Below are positions 18,079-27,249 of a stretch of 64,000 nucleotides of DNA, one piece after another. This stretch comes from Marinobacter szutsaonensis (lineage in GTDB: Bacteria; Pseudomonadota; Gammaproteobacteria; Pseudomonadales; Oleiphilaceae). Positions within the stretch are counted from its first letter, which is position 1. Every line of letters begins with the position of its first letter. The notes beneath the pieces were generated by a model. It saw nothing but the letters and a program-made list of their open reading frames with translations. It was not told where the DNA came from and made no database searches. The stretch is from assembly GCF_039523335.1 (NCBI RefSeq), contig NZ_BAAAFC010000001.1, positions 2,418,001-2,482,000 of the forward strand, written 5' to 3'. The position numbers and the translations under genes were made by a program.

Positions 18079-20142
18079 ATGACCAAGGCTGGTTTTCGTC
18101 GTACCGGACTGGAGTGGTTTTCGTCGCTGCCGGCCTGCTTGCTGTTGCTGGCGGTGGTGCTGTTCTCCACCAGCAGTGACATCCACAACCGGATGCTGCA
18201 GACCGGTGAGCAGCTGTGGAGTGGTTATTACAAGCTCCGGATGGATCCGGTGGCACCGGAGTGCGATCCGGACCGGAATATCGAAGCCGCCGTTGCCGCC
18301 GAGATGGCAAAGGAGCCGGACAACGACGACCCGATGGCTGCGTTGCTGGGCGTCGAGGAAAAGGATCCGGACGAGGTACGCCTGTCGATCGAACGGTCGG
18401 TTGCGGACTGCAAGGCCGCCCACCAGAATTACCAGAACCTGAAGGACAACCTGACGCCGGGGGTCAAGGCCTACCGGGCGGTGGAGCTATTTGTTGCAGA
18501 CGTCATCGCCCTGGGCCTGGAATCGCAGCGTTACATCCTGGTGATACTGGTCATGCTGTGCGCGGTGACCGCCACCCTGACCCGCCACCACATCGCCATG
18601 CGGGCCATGGAAACCCGCCTGGACTACACGGTTTCCCATACCCTGCAAACCATTGCCAATGCCATGTTGCTGGGTTCCAGCGTGATCTTCCGCCAGTCCA
18701 GTCTCGGCTCGGACACCGCGGTCTCCGGTGAGGAGCTGCTGCTGCACAACCTCTGGATCGCCGGCTTTGCCTGTCTGACCATGGCCAGTCTCTACCGTCT
18801 GTTCCGGGTACCAGAGGATCTTCAGGAGGGCGGCAGCCTGAACAAGGCATTCCTGGCGGTGCCGCTCTATACCGTCATGTGCCTGATCTCCGGCACCTAT
18901 TTTGCCCTGATCGGCCACTCCTCGGGCATTGGCATCTACCTGGGCAAGATGATGGAGCTGGCGGACATGTTCCTGAACGTCGGGTTGTATGTCTGGGTGG
19001 GCATGATGCTCAAGCAGACCCGCCTGGCTACCCTGGTGTTCAACGTGTTCCGGCCCTGGCGCATGCCACCGGAGATGCTGGCGGTGGTGGCTGTTCTGGT
19101 GGCGGCTGTGCCCACCGCTTACACCGGTGCCTCGGGGATCTTTGTGATCGCCGCCGGCGCGGTGATCTACAGCGAACTTCGTGCTGCCGGTGCCCGGCGG
19201 CAACTGGCCCTGGCCGCGACCGCCATGTCCGGCTCCCTGGGGGTGGTGCTGAGGCCGTGCCTGCTGGTCGTGGTGATCGCCTACCTGAACCGGGAAGTCA
19301 CCACCGATGAGCTGTTCGGTTGGGGTATCTGGGTATTCCTGCTCACCGCTGCGATGTTCACGCTGGTGGCGCTGTCGGTGAACCGCCAGAGCCGGTTTGA
19401 TCTCGCGCCCTCCTCAGTGGCGTTCCCGGCCATGATCCAGGCGCTCAAGCCGCTGATTCCCTATGTTCTGGTGATTGCGGTGGTGGTGCTGTTCTACCGG
19501 TTTGCCCTGGATGTGACCATGGACGAGTTCTCGGCACCCCGGCTGTTGCCGGTAATCATGCTCGCCATCCTGCTTTATGAACATGTCAGCCTGAAGAACC
19601 GCAGGGGCAGGGCGTCTGGCGAGATCAACCACCAGGGCCTGGAGCGCAGTGTCCGGGGGGCGACCAACGACACCACGGCGGAGATTGGCGCGCTGCTGCT
19701 GCTACTGGGGCTCTCGGTCAGCATCGGTGGTGTCATTGAGCGCTCCCACATCATGCAGAGCTTTCCCCAGGCCTTCGACAGTGCCTGGTCCGCGATGTTG
19801 CTGATGGTGGTGATCCTGGTCATCCTGGGCATGATCATGGATGCCTTCGGCGCCGTTATCCTGGTGACCGCCACCGTGGCCGGTATTGGCTATGCCAGCG
19901 GCATTCATCCTGTCCACTTCTGGATGGTCACCCTGGTGGCCTTCGAGCTCGGCTACCTGAGTCCGCCGGTGGCGCTCAACCATCTGCTGACCCGACAGGT
20001 GGTGGGCGAAGCCGAGGTCACGGCCGCCCAGCAGGAAACCGGTACCTTCTACCAGCGCCACGAGCGGATCATTCTGCCGCTGATTGCCATGGGCATATCC
20101 CTGTTGCTGGTGGCCTTCGCGCCGCTGCTGTTCTACGCCTGA
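18079..20142 (+). CDS. TRAP transporter large permease (fused small/large subunit type)
   Basis: 687 residues, much longer than a usual DctM (about 430). Residues 16-33 form a first membrane segment, and about 115 mostly acidic residues follow before the next one (near 155). That gives an extra periplasmic insert plus DctQ-like helices fused to the DctM core. The C-terminal signature MIMDAFGAVILVTATV...HFWMVTLVAFELGYLSPP is diagnostic of the TRAP large subunit. It is the probable channel partner of the upstream lipoprotein and binding protein, driving sodium-coupled uptake of an unknown, probably anionic, solute. Confidence 0.88.
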   Translation: MTKAGFRRTGLEWFSSLPACLLLLAVVLFSTSSDIHNRMLQTGEQLWSGYYKLRMDPVAPECDPDRNIEAAVAAEMAKEPDNDDPMAALLGVEEKDPDEVRLSIERSVADCKAAHQNYQNLKDNLTPGVKAYRAVELFVADVIALGLESQRYILVILVMLCAVTATLTRHHIAMRAMETRLDYTVSHTLQTIANAMLLGSSVIFRQSSLGSDTAVSGEELLLHNLWIAGFACLTMASLYRLFRVPEDLQEGGSLNKAFLAVPLYTVMCLISGTYFALIGHSSGIGIYLGKMMELADMFLNVGLYVWVGMMLKQTRLATLVFNVFRPWRMPPEMLAVVAVLVAAVPTAYTGASGIFVIAAGAVIYSELRAAGARRQLALAATAMSGSLGVVLRPCLLVVVIAYLNREVTTDELFGWGIWVFLLTAAMFTLVALSVNRQSRFDLAPSSVAFPAMIQALKPLIPYVLVIAVVVLFYRFALDVTMDEFSAPRLLPVIMLAILLYEHVSLKNRRGRASGEINHQGLERSVRGATNDTTAEIGALLLLLGLSVSIGGVIERSHIMQSFPQAFDSAWSAMLLMVVILVILGMIMDAFGAVILVTATVAGIGYASGIHPVHFWMVTLVAFELGYLSPPVALNHLLTRQVVGEAEVTAAQQETGTFYQRHERIILPLIAMGISLLLVAFAPLLFYA

Positions 20143-20151
20143 TCGCCGGGC

Positions 20152-20187
20152 ACAAAAAAAGCGCCGTGCGTTTGCAGGGCGCCTTTC
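20152..20187 (+). terminator. Terminator candidate after the TRAP permease
   Basis: An A run (20152-20160) precedes GCGCC ... GGCGC with a short T-rich tail (CTTTC). It lies 10 bases after the permease stop. Confidence 0.5.
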
Positions 20188-20206
20188 AGAGGCGGAACTC
20201 CAAGCC

Positions 20207-20236
20207 GGGGTCAGATGAAAGCCTTCATCTGACCCC
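20207..20236. repeat. Family 1 palindrome, copy A (ATGAA subtype)
   Basis: GGGGTCAGATGAA-AGCC-TTCATCTGACCCC is a near-perfect 13-bp-arm hairpin, followed by TTTTT on the plus strand. It is paired with copy B 38 bases further on, between the convergent TRAP permease and pckA genes. Confidence 0.9.
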
Positions 20237-20274
20237 TTTTTCATTCCGCTAACCTGGAGCCTGAACTTGAAAGC

Positions 20275-20304
20275 GGGGTCAGAAGAACGCTTTCTTCTGA
20301 CCCC
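20275..20304. repeat. Family 1 palindrome, copy B (AAGAA subtype)
   Basis: GGGGTCAGAAGAA and its inverted partner TTCTTCTGACCCC surround a 4-base loop. The C/G ends are the same as in copy A, but the central codon-like triplet is AAG instead of ATG. It lies 16 bases beyond the pckA stop. Confidence 0.9.
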
Positions 20305-20320
20305 ATGTTCACTTCGAAAC

Positions 20321-21856
20321 TCAGCTCAGCTTCGGACCGGCCTCGACGATGGAGTCGGCCACGTCGAACTTCTTGAAGTTCTCAACGAACTGGGCAATCA
20401 GTTCCTGGGCCTTGCCGTCGTAGTAGTCCGGGCTGACCCAGGTCTGGCGCGGGTTCAGCAGTTCGGTATCGACACCCGGCACGTGCTTGGGAACGTCCAG
20501 GTTCAGGGCGTCCAGGTGCTCGGTTTCCACGTCGTCCAGGTCGCCGTTCTGGATCGCGGCGATGATGGCACGGGTGGTCGGGATGCTGAAACGGCTGCCT
20601 TCGCCGTAGGGGCCACCGGTCCAGCCGGTGTTGACCAGGAATACCTTGCTGCCGAACTCGTCCATGCGCTTCATCAGCAGCTCGGCGTAGACGCCGGCCG
20701 GACGCGGGAAGAACGGTGCGCCGAAACAGGTGGAGAAGGTGGACTTCAGTTTGGAAGAAGAGCCCATCTCGGTGGAACCCACCAGGGCGGTGTAGCCGCT
20801 CAGGAAGTGGTAGGCCGCCGCTTCACGGTTCAGGATGGACACGGGCGGCAGTACGCCGGTCATGTCGCAGGTCAGGAACACGATGTGGGACGGCTCGCCG
20901 GCACGATTCTCGATCACGCGCTTCTCCACGTGCTCCAGCGGGTAGGCGCAACGGGAGTTTTCGGTGAGGGAAACGTCGGTGTAATCCGGTACTCGGGTTT
21001 CCTCGTCGATCATCACGTTTTCAACGATGGCGCCGAAACGGATGGCATCCCAGATGATCGGTTCGTTCTTCTGGCTCAGGTCGATGCACTTGGCGTAGCA
21101 GCCGCCTTCGATGTTGAAAACGGTCCCCGTGCCCCAGCCGTGCTCATCGTCACCGATCAGGTAGCGATGCGGATCGGCGGACAGGGTGGTCTTGCCGGTG
21201 CCGGACAGGCCGAAGAACAGGCAGGTTTCGCCAGTCTCGCTGACGTTGGCGGAGCAGTGCATCGGCAGCACGTCTTTCTCGGGCAGCAGGAAGTTCTGCA
21301 CAGAGAACATCGCCTTCTTCATCTCGCCGGCGTAATGCATGCCCGCCAGAAGCACCTTGCGCTTGGCAAAGTTGATGATCACGCAGCCATCGGAGTTGGT
21401 GCCGTCACGCTCGGGCACGCACTCGAAGTTGGCGGCGTTGAGGATCTGCCATTCCTGCTTGTCGGCCTGGTTGTAGCTGTCCGGGCGGATAAACAGGTTC
21501 TGGCCGAACAGGTTCTGCCAGGCGGTCTCGGTGACCATCTTCACTGGCAGGTAATGTTCGGGATCGGAGCCGACGTGCACGTGGGCTACGAACTGGTCCT
21601 TTTCCGCAATGTAGGCTTCAACGCGATCCCACAGGGCGTCGAACTTGTCAGCGTCGAACGGACGGTTGATCGGCCCCCACTGGATGTCGTCGGCGGTGCT
21701 GGGCTCCTCGACGATAAAGCGGTCCATAGGAGACCGGCCCGTACGATCACCGGTTTTAACCACCAGTGAGCCGTTGCAAGCCAGCTGGCCTTCGTTACGT
21801 GCCAATGCCAGCTCGACCAGTCGTGCTGTACTCAGATCAGTATAAGTGTTGCTCAC
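20321..21856 (-). CDS. pckA: Phosphoenolpyruvate carboxykinase (ATP)
   Basis: 511 residues from a GTG at 21856 (M-S-N-T-Y-T-D), chosen because GAGGT lies 6-10 bases upstream; the longer frame has no such site. It converts oxaloacetate and ATP to PEP, the first step of gluconeogenesis. The kinase loop [14 protein letters not shown] and the metal/ATP region LIGDDEHGW are intact, as are MHCSANV and [13 protein letters not shown]. The single-gene transcript ends at the paired palindromes. Gluconeogenic PckA suits a bacterium that lives on organic acids and lipids. Confidence 0.97.
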   Translation of the reverse strand: MSNTYTDLSTARLVELALARNEGQLACNGSLVVKTGDRTGRSPMDRFIVEEPSTADDIQWGPINRPFDADKFDALWDRVEAYIAEKDQFVAHVHVGSDPEHYLPVKMVTETAWQNLFGQNLFIRPDSYNQADKQEWQILNAANFECVPERDGTNSDGCVIINFAKRKVLLAGMHYAGEMKKAMFSVQNFLLPEKDVLPMHCSANVSETGETCLFFGLSGTGKTTLSADPHRYLIGDDEHGWGTGTVFNIEGGCYAKCIDLSQKNEPIIWDAIRFGAIVENVMIDEETRVPDYTDVSLTENSRCAYPLEHVEKRVIENRAGEPSHIVFLTCDMTGVLPPVSILNREAAAYHFLSGYTALVGSTEMGSSSKLKSTFSTCFGAPFFPRPAGVYAELLMKRMDEFGSKVFLVNTGWTGGPYGEGSRFSIPTTRAIIAAIQNGDLDDVETEHLDALNLDVPKHVPGVDTELLNPRQTWVSPDYYDGKAQELIAQFVENFKKFDVADSIVEAGPKLS

Positions 21857-21985
21857 TTCGACCTCGCCCTCGGGATGTCTTCGTGATTGCCCAGGCCGTC
21901 CCCCCAAAATTGACGGAAATCTGAGCAATCGGGTCAATTCAGGCGCGCTATTATGCCAGAGACGCCGGTAAAAAACGACTGCCCT

Positions 21986-22012
21986 GGAAGCCGCGCCAGC
22001 TGGGGCTTCCGG
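21986..22012 (-). terminator. Terminator candidate after hslO
   Basis: On the minus strand GGAAGCC ... GGCTTCC form a 7-bp stem about 19 bases beyond the hslO stop. A run of six T follows some 10 bases later, a slightly late T tract. Confidence 0.4.
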
Positions 22013-22030
22013 GCAAATATAAGTCCGCGT

Positions 22031-22885
22031 TCAGTGTAACGTATGACCGGTGAAAAGGTGATCAATGTCATTTCTATCGAAGCGATAGTGAGAATGACAA
22101 AACTGGCAATCCATCTCGATGGAGCCCTGTTCCTCCAGGATGCTGTAGCACTCCTCCTTGCCGATGGCTTCCAGAGCGCCAAGGGTCCGCTCCCGGGAGC
22201 AGCTGCACCGGAAAGCCACCGGTTCCGGGTCAAACAGGCGCACCGTCTCCTCATGGAACAGCCGGTACAGCAGGGTCTCGCTGTCCAGTTCGAGCAGTTC
22301 GTCGGCCTCGACAGTGCGGGCCAGGTGATTGACCCGTTCCCACAGCTCGTCGTCCTCCTCGGTGTGGCCCGGCAGACGCTGAAGCATCAGGCCGGCGGCA
22401 CCGTTCTCGTCGGCGAACAGGAACAGGCTGGTGGCAAGCTGTTCGGAGCGTTCGAAGTACTCTTCCAGGCAGCCGGCCAGGCTGTTTTCCTCACGGGGCA
22501 CGACACCCTGGTAGCGCTGGCCCTGGGCCGGGGTGATGGTGATGGCCATGCGCCCCTGGCCCAACAGGGCTTCGAAATCCCCTTCACGGATGGAATGCTC
22601 GTCAAACCGGGCCAGCCCGCGGATGTGGCGGTCGTGGCTACACTCGGCCATGAGCGTGCTGATCGGGCCATCGCCCTGGGCCTGCAGTGACAGGGTGCCC
22701 TCGAACTTCAGGGAAGAACTCATCAGAACACTGGCAACCAGTGACTCGCCCAGCAGCTCGCGCACGGAATCCGGGTAGGGCGCCTGGCTGCCGATTTCCC
22801 GAAAGCTCTCGCCCAGCTGGACCCAGGCACCCCGCACCTGGCTGTGCTCGAAGATAAAGCGTTGGAACTGGTCACGGGATGCCAT
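22031..22885 (-). CDS. hslO: Hsp33, redox-regulated chaperone
   Basis: 284 residues. Hsp33 is a cytoplasmic holdase activated by oxidation of a C-terminal zinc centre. The four zinc cysteines are visible as CSC (near residue 233) and CQFC about 30 residues later. The N-terminal domain has the family segment SLVASVLMSSSLKFEGTLSLQ. A GAG/AGGAG site precedes the ATG at 22885. It is followed in the same region by hslR, as in E. coli, where both are heat-shock genes. Confidence 0.96.
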   Translation of the reverse strand: MASRDQFQRFIFEHSQVRGAWVQLGESFREIGSQAPYPDSVRELLGESLVASVLMSSSLKFEGTLSLQAQGDGPISTLMAECSHDRHIRGLARFDEHSIREGDFEALLGQGRMAITITPAQGQRYQGVVPREENSLAGCLEEYFERSEQLATSLFLFADENGAAGLMLQRLPGHTEEDDELWERVNHLARTVEADELLELDSETLLYRLFHEETVRLFDPEPVAFRCSCSRERTLGALEAIGKEECYSILEEQGSIEMDCQFCHSHYRFDRNDIDHLFTGHTLH

Positions 22886-22953
22886 GGTCTGTCTCCTGGA
22901 AATTGAATACTGGAATCGGGGTAAAGGGTTGGTCGGTCCCGCCGGAGCGGGAC

Positions 22954-23361
22954 TCAGATACCGTGCTGTTCGCGGAAGCGCCGGATATCCCGGCGGTCCT
23001 TCTTGTTGGGCCGCCGCGCGGGAGGTAGCTGGGCCGCCTGCATGGTTTTACGCTGCCAGGCGAGGTCCTCGCGTTTTTTCACGCTGTCTTCGGTCTCGTG
23101 ATAGAGCTTCTGGGCCTCGGGTGCACCCCGGCGGCGGTCACTGATGTCGTCAATGATCACCACCTTTTCCTGCCAGCCCAGACGCAGGGTCACCTTGGCG
23201 CCGGTTTCCACGATCTTGCCGGGCTTGCTGCGCTGGTTGTTGTAGTGAACCTTGCCGCCCTCGATGGCTTCCTTGGCCAGAGAGCGCGTCTTGTAGAAGC
23301 GGGCAGCCCAGAGCCATTTGTCGAGTCGTACCTTCTGATCGTCAGCGTTGGTCGCCGTCAT
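22954..23361 (-). CDS. hslR: Hsp15, ribosome-associated heat-shock protein
   Basis: 135 residues. An S4 RNA-binding domain occupies about residues 11-75 (VRLDKWLWAARFYKTRSLA, then GKVHYNN), followed by a basic, charged tail (RRPNKKDRRDIRRF). Hsp15 binds stalled 50S subunits carrying nascent chains and helps recycle them. It lies directly upstream of hslO on the same strand (68-base gap), downstream of the HAD phosphatase gene. Confidence 0.95.
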   Translation of the reverse strand: MTATNADDQKVRLDKWLWAARFYKTRSLAKEAIEGGKVHYNNQRSKPGKIVETGAKVTLRLGWQEKVVIIDDISDRRRGAPEAQKLYHETEDSVKKREDLAWQRKTMQAAQLPPARRPNKKDRRDIRRFREQHGI

Positions 23362-23402
23362 GTCTCCTCACCTGATGAGCGTATGGTCGAATTATAACCG
23401 GC

Positions 23403-24092
23403 TCACCGGTTCGATGGCAGGGGTTGGCGTTGCCGAAGTGCGGGCAGGACTTCGTTGAAATGATGAATGCTCGGGATCTCCGGGTGCCGTTCCCGCGCCG
23501 GCTGCCGGCTGTCCGGGGCCAGGATGGCCAGGCATTGGCCAATGCCCCCAGTCCGGGCACTTTCAAGCACGGGGAAGCTGTCGTCCACCATCAGGGTACT
23601 CGGAGCGGTGTAAGGAGTTACTGACTTCAGGTCCTGCCAGAACAGGGGATCCTCTTTGGGTTTTCCCAGGTCGTGGCTGGAAACGATGCTGTCCACATAG
23701 CGATCAAGCCCGGTGCGCTCCAGCTTCAGGGCCAGCGGATCGGGGTGGCAGTTGGTCACGATCACCGAACGCAACCCGGCGGCCTTGAGGGCTTCGAGAA
23801 AATCCGTGACGTGAGGGCGGTAACCGATGCGGTCACCCACTTCGGCCTTGAGCCCGGTAATATCAACCGACAGTTTCTCGCTCCAGTAATCGGTGCAGTA
23901 CCAGTTCAGGGAGCCCCGCTCGGCCATGATCATGGGGATCAGGGTGTCCTTTGCCTGCTGCGGGTGCAGGTCAAACTCCTCGGCATAGCGCCGGGGCAGA
24001 TGCTCGAGCCAGAAGTGATTGTCGAAGTGCAGGTCGAGCAGGGTTCCGTCCATATCGAGGAACACCGTCTCAACGGAAGACCAATCCACCAT
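23403..24092 (-). CDS. HAD-family hydrolase (YrfG-like GMP/IMP nucleotidase)
   Basis: 229 residues from the ATG at 24092. HAD motif I is FLDMDGTLLD (Asp13 nucleophile, Asp15 acid/base), motif II is VIVTNCHPD, and motif III/IV is KPKEDP plus LMVDDSFPV. This resembles E. coli YrfG, a purine-nucleotide 5'-nucleotidase found beside hslR and hslO, and the same gene context is kept here. The start is odd: a 10-bp hairpin with a T-rich tail ends at the ATG (see 24093-24127), so expression may be damped or initiation may use a nearby GTG at 24089. Confidence 0.9.
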   Translation of the reverse strand: MVDWSSVETVFLDMDGTLLDLHFDNHFWLEHLPRRYAEEFDLHPQQAKDTLIPMIMAERGSLNWYCTDYWSEKLSVDITGLKAEVGDRIGYRPHVTDFLEALKAAGLRSVIVTNCHPDPLALKLERTGLDRYVDSIVSSHDLGKPKEDPLFWQDLKSVTPYTAPSTLMVDDSFPVLESARTGGIGQCLAILAPDSRQPARERHPEIPSIHHFNEVLPALRQRQPLPSNR

Positions 24093-24127
24093 AAACAAAA
24101 CAGCCTGAAGAGATTTTCTTCAGGCTG
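24093..24127 (-). terminator. Intrinsic terminator abutting the HAD gene start codon
   Basis: CAGCCTGAAG and CTTCAGGCTG pair perfectly over 10 bp (24101-24110 with 24118-24127) around a 7-base loop. On the minus strand TTTTGTTT follows directly and then ATG. It should terminate transcripts of the small exported-protein gene upstream. Confidence 0.75.
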
Positions 24128-24176
24128 CCGGAGAATACCGGCCAAGACAAGCCGGAAAAGTACGGATTTGTGGGGA

Positions 24177-24509
24177 TCAGTTGCCGGACTGTTCCACTGT
24201 TTCCGGTTTCTTGCCGGTGCGGGTGCAGCCGAGGCAGCGTACGAAAGTGGCCTTGGCCGGGCCTACCACCAGAACTTCGCCGGCTTCACCGGCGTTGCCG
24301 CCGAGCGCGGAGAACGGCAGGGATACCAGATAAACGGCGCTGCCAATAATGGTGGTGGCCAGCAGGGCAGGGCGAACAAAGAGCGCGTCTCCGGTCATGG
24401 CCAGTGCAGACGGTGTCTCATCCACGGCCTGGGCGTGGCCAACGGATGAGAAAGCCATCAGGCAGGCTGCCAGGGTGGCCATGAGTGTGCGGGAAATCTT
24501 GCGGGTCAT
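24177..24509 (-). CDS. Small exported protein of unknown function
   Basis: 110 residues from the ATG at 24509, preceded by AGGAG at 8-base spacing. A signal peptide spans about residues 1-26 (MAFSSVGHAQA). A hydrophobic glycine/alanine segment, LLATTIIGSAVYLVSLPFSALGG, follows and could insert in a membrane, then GEAGEVLVVGPAKATFVRCLGC. The family occurs widely in Pseudomonas relatives, sometimes labelled 'multidrug transporter' without visible support. No function is assigned. It has its own terminator. Confidence 0.75.
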   Translation of the reverse strand: MTRKISRTLMATLAACLMAFSSVGHAQAVDETPSALAMTGDALFVRPALLATTIIGSAVYLVSLPFSALGGNAGEAGEVLVVGPAKATFVRCLGCTRTGKKPETVEQSGN

Positions 24510-24679
24510 TGTACTGTCTCCTGAACTTTGTCGGCCCTGTTGATGCTCGGTTTTGGCAATATCGGCATGAGGGTCGGACATTTAAAGGACGACCCTATTG
24601 TAGACCGTGAGCATTAATCCTCTGTTAACTATGAATCATATTTGCGCATTTTCAAACGATTTTTCGTTGCAAAATGTGC

Positions 24680-25492
24680 TCAGCGCTGGCATTTCGGACA
24701 ATAGACCGTGGAGCGGTTGTTCATGCGGATCTCCTTGAGGGTAGCGGAGCATTCCTTGCAGGCTTCACCGCCCCGGCCATAGACCAGCAGGGACTGGGCA
24801 AAATAGCCGGGCTTGCCATCACTGTTCACAAAGTCCCGCAGGGTGGTACCGCCCATCAGGATCGCGGCGCTCAGGGTCTCCCGGATCGCTTCGGCGAGCC
24901 GGTGGTAGCGGTCCAGGCTGATCCGGCCGGCCTTGCGTTTGGGGTGGATCCCGGCTTTGAACAGGGCCTCATTGGCGTAGATGTTGCCCACGCCCACCAC
25001 CACGTGGTTGTCCATGATGAAGGACTTCACCGGCGTCTGCTTGCCCCGGGATAGCCGGAACAGCAGCGCGCCGTTGAATTCCGGTGACAGCGGCTCCGGG
25101 CCCAGATTCGCGATCAGCGGGTGACTGGCGGCGGTTTCGGTCCAGAGCCAACAGCCGAAGCGGCGGGGATCGTTGAAACGCAGGATCACGCCGGAGGCAA
25201 GTGCCAGGTCAATGTGGTCATGGCTTTGGGGCGGGGCGTTGTCGGTAATGACACGCAGGCTGCCGGACATGCCCAGATGCACAATCACCGTGCCGCCATC
25301 GAGGTTGATAAAAAGGTACTTGGCGCGCCGGTCCACGCTGCGGATGATCTGGCCTCTCAGCCGTTCGGGCAGATCGTCCGGAACCGGCCAGCGCAACCGG
25401 CCATTACGCACGACAACATCGGTGATGGTTTCGCCTTCGCAGTGGGGCGCAATGCCCTGGCGGGTAGTTTCAACTTCGGGTAATTCGGGCAC
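24680..25492 (-). CDS. mutM: Formamidopyrimidine-DNA glycosylase (Fpg)
   Basis: 270 residues from GTG at 25492, because the mature enzyme must begin (M)[12 protein letters not shown] with Pro2 as the catalytic nucleophile; the upstream extension would bury it. It removes 8-oxoguanine and cuts the abasic site. Later motifs are [13 protein letters not shown] with the H2TH helices and a C-terminal zinc finger (CKEC ... CPKC) ending at the stop. The start faces the desaturase gene across a 218-base AT-rich gap (25493-25710) that probably holds promoters for both; I recognised no operator in it. Confidence 0.96.
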   Translation of the reverse strand: MPELPEVETTRQGIAPHCEGETITDVVVRNGRLRWPVPDDLPERLRGQIIRSVDRRAKYLFINLDGGTVIVHLGMSGSLRVITDNAPPQSHDHIDLALASGVILRFNDPRRFGCWLWTETAASHPLIANLGPEPLSPEFNGALLFRLSRGKQTPVKSFIMDNHVVVGVGNIYANEALFKAGIHPKRKAGRISLDRYHRLAEAIRETLSAAILMGGTTLRDFVNSDGKPGYFAQSLLVYGRGGEACKECSATLKEIRMNNRSTVYCPKCQR

Positions 25493-25710
25493 GCGGGCGA
25501 TCTCCGGTGGTCTGCAGCGGGCAGTGTTACCAAACAGGGCAGACAAGTGTAATCAGTAACAAAATTTCGGCCAAATTCGGTTGTTGCAGCGAACACCTGT
25601 ACGCTAAAGTTGGTGTGTTGGTTTGTTTCCCCTTCGAGTGTTTGCGAAATACCCCGATGTATCGCCCGCCGAACGGCTGCAAGCCGCCGATCTGATTTTG
25701 AGGACATACT

Positions 25711-26889
25711 ATGTGGTTCAACGGTCTCCTTGACCTCTCGGTGCCGCAACTGATCCTGGTTGCCTTGGCCCTGACGCACGTCACCATCGTAAGCGTGACG
25801 CTTTACCTACACCGCCATTCCGCCCATAACTCGCTGGATCTGCATCCGGCACTGGCGCATTTTTTCCGGTTCTGGCTGTGGCTGACCACCGCCCAGAACA
25901 CCAAGGAGTGGACGGCGATCCATCGCAAGCACCACGCCAAGTGTGAAACCGAGGATGACCCCCACAGCCCGGTGGTTCTGGGCATCCGGAAAGTGCTCCT
26001 TGAAGGCGCCGAACTCTACGCCGAGGCGGCTACCCCGGAAACCCTGCAGCGCTATGGCCAGCGCACCCCGGAAGACTGGGTTGAGCGCAAGATCTATACC
26101 CCGCACAAGCATCTGGGCATCGTCATCCTGGCAGCACTCAATCTGATGCTGTTCGGCGTGCACGGTATCTGGATCTGGGCGGTGCAGATGCTCTGGATTC
26201 CGGTCTGGGCGGCCGGCGTGGTCAATGGCATCGGCCATTACCTCGGCTACCGCAACTTCGAGTGCGCGGACAATGCCCGCAACATCTCCCCGATCGGCAT
26301 CCTGATCGGCGGTGAGGAGCTGCACAACAACCATCACACCTACCCGAACTCCTCCAAGCTGTCCCGTCGCTGGTACGAGGTGGACATTGGCTGGGGCTAC
26401 ATCCGCCTGTTCCAGCTGTTCGGCCTGGCCAAACCCAAGGGTTACCGCCCCATCGCCCATTACGTGCCGGGCAAGCAGGACGTGGATGTGGAAACCGTAA
26501 TGGCTATTGCCAACAACCGGTTCGACATCATGCGCCAGTACCGCAAGCGGGTGATGGAGCCGGTCCTGCGCCAGCAGAAAGCGCTGATGGATGACGAAAT
26601 CCGCCCGCGCTATCGCAAGCTCAAGCGCCTGCTGTCACGGGAAGCCACGCTGATCCACCCGCGGGAGAAAGAGCACCTGGAAACCGTGCTGGAGCGGCAC
26701 GAGATCCTCAGGCAGATCTACGAAAAGAGCCACGAACTCCAGGCGCTGTGGCGCCAGCGCGGGCTCAAGCCCCAGGAAAAACTGCAGGCGCTGATGGACT
26801 GGTGCAAGGATGCGGAAGCCAGCGGCATCCGCTACCTCGAAGAGTTCGCCGCGCACCTGCGGGCCTACTCGCTGCGGCCGGCGGCCTGA
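25711..26889 (+). CDS. Membrane fatty-acid desaturase (acyl-CoA/acyl-lipid delta-9 type)
   Basis: 392 residues. Di-iron histidine boxes are HRHSAH (34-39), HRKHH (71-75) and HNNHH (about 205-209), with hydrophobic segments at about 10-30, 45-62, 130-150 and 155-178. The fold and spacing match stearoyl-type delta-9 desaturases such as P. aeruginosa DesA; introduction of double bonds into membrane acyl chains is inferred. The last 150 residues are charged and helical, longer than in minimal desaturases. An acyl-CoA-binding protein gene converges from the other side. Confidence 0.92.
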   Translation: MWFNGLLDLSVPQLILVALALTHVTIVSVTLYLHRHSAHNSLDLHPALAHFFRFWLWLTTAQNTKEWTAIHRKHHAKCETEDDPHSPVVLGIRKVLLEGAELYAEAATPETLQRYGQRTPEDWVERKIYTPHKHLGIVILAALNLMLFGVHGIWIWAVQMLWIPVWAAGVVNGIGHYLGYRNFECADNARNISPIGILIGGEELHNNHHTYPNSSKLSRRWYEVDIGWGYIRLFQLFGLAKPKGYRPIAHYVPGKQDVDVETVMAIANNRFDIMRQYRKRVMEPVLRQQKALMDDEIRPRYRKLKRLLSREATLIHPREKEHLETVLERHEILRQIYEKSHELQALWRQRGLKPQEKLQALMDWCKDAEASGIRYLEEFAAHLRAYSLRPAA

Positions 26890-26907
26890 GCGGGCATCCA
26901 TAAAAAA

Positions 26908-26937
26908 GGGGTCGGAAGAAAACTTTCTTCCGACCCC
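26908..26937. repeat. Family 1 palindrome, copy C (AAGAA subtype)
   Basis: GGGGTCGGAAGAA pairs with TTCTTCCGACCCC; the single change to CGG is matched by CCG in the other arm, keeping the hairpin intact. An A run precedes it. It lies between the convergent desaturase and ACBP genes. Confidence 0.9.
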
Positions 26938-26946
26938 CGCCTTCCC

Positions 26947-26976
26947 GGGGTCTGATGAACGCTTTCATCTGACCCC
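26947..26976. repeat. Family 1 palindrome, copy D (ATGAA subtype)
   Basis: GGGGTCTGATGAA and TTCATCTGACCCC, with one mismatch in the arm. It lies 9 bases after copy C and 12 bases before the ACBP stop. Confidence 0.88.
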
Positions 26977-26988
26977 CGTTTCATCTCC

Positions 26989-27249
26989 TTACTTCAGCGC
27001 CTCCAGCTTGTCCACATACTGCTGCATCGCATCATCCTTCGACATGCCCTTGAGCTTGTCCCAGGCGTCATACTTGGCGCGGCCGACAAAATCCATCATG
27101 CCCGGACGCTTACCGGAAACATCGCCCTCGGTGGCTTGCTTGTACAGGGCATAGAACTCCAGCTTCATCTCGTTGGACGGCTTGAAATCGCCTTCGGCGG
27201 TCTGGATGTAGTTTACCGCTTCGTCGAACTTGGCTTTCAGGTCACTCAT
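26989..27249 (-). CDS. Acyl-CoA-binding protein
   Basis: 86 residues, the normal ACBP size. It has the four-helix ACBP pattern with the ligand-binding KLEFYALYKQATEGDV, then PGMMDFVGRAKYDAWDKLKGMS, matching the conserved FYxLYKQAT...KAKWDAW pattern. It binds long-chain acyl-CoA in the cytosol. Bacterial ACBPs are uncommon but known in lipid-storing marine gammaproteobacteria. AGGAG lies just upstream of the ATG at 27249. Confidence 0.95.
   Translation of the reverse strand: MSDLKAKFDEAVNYIQTAEGDFKPSNEMKLEFYALYKQATEGDVSGKRPGMMDFVGRAKYDAWDKLKGMSKDDAMQQYVDKLEALK

Noticed and set aside
20207..20304. CRISPR array
   Set aside because: The repeats are palindromic pairs with unequal spacing and only two units per site; no cas genes were seen.
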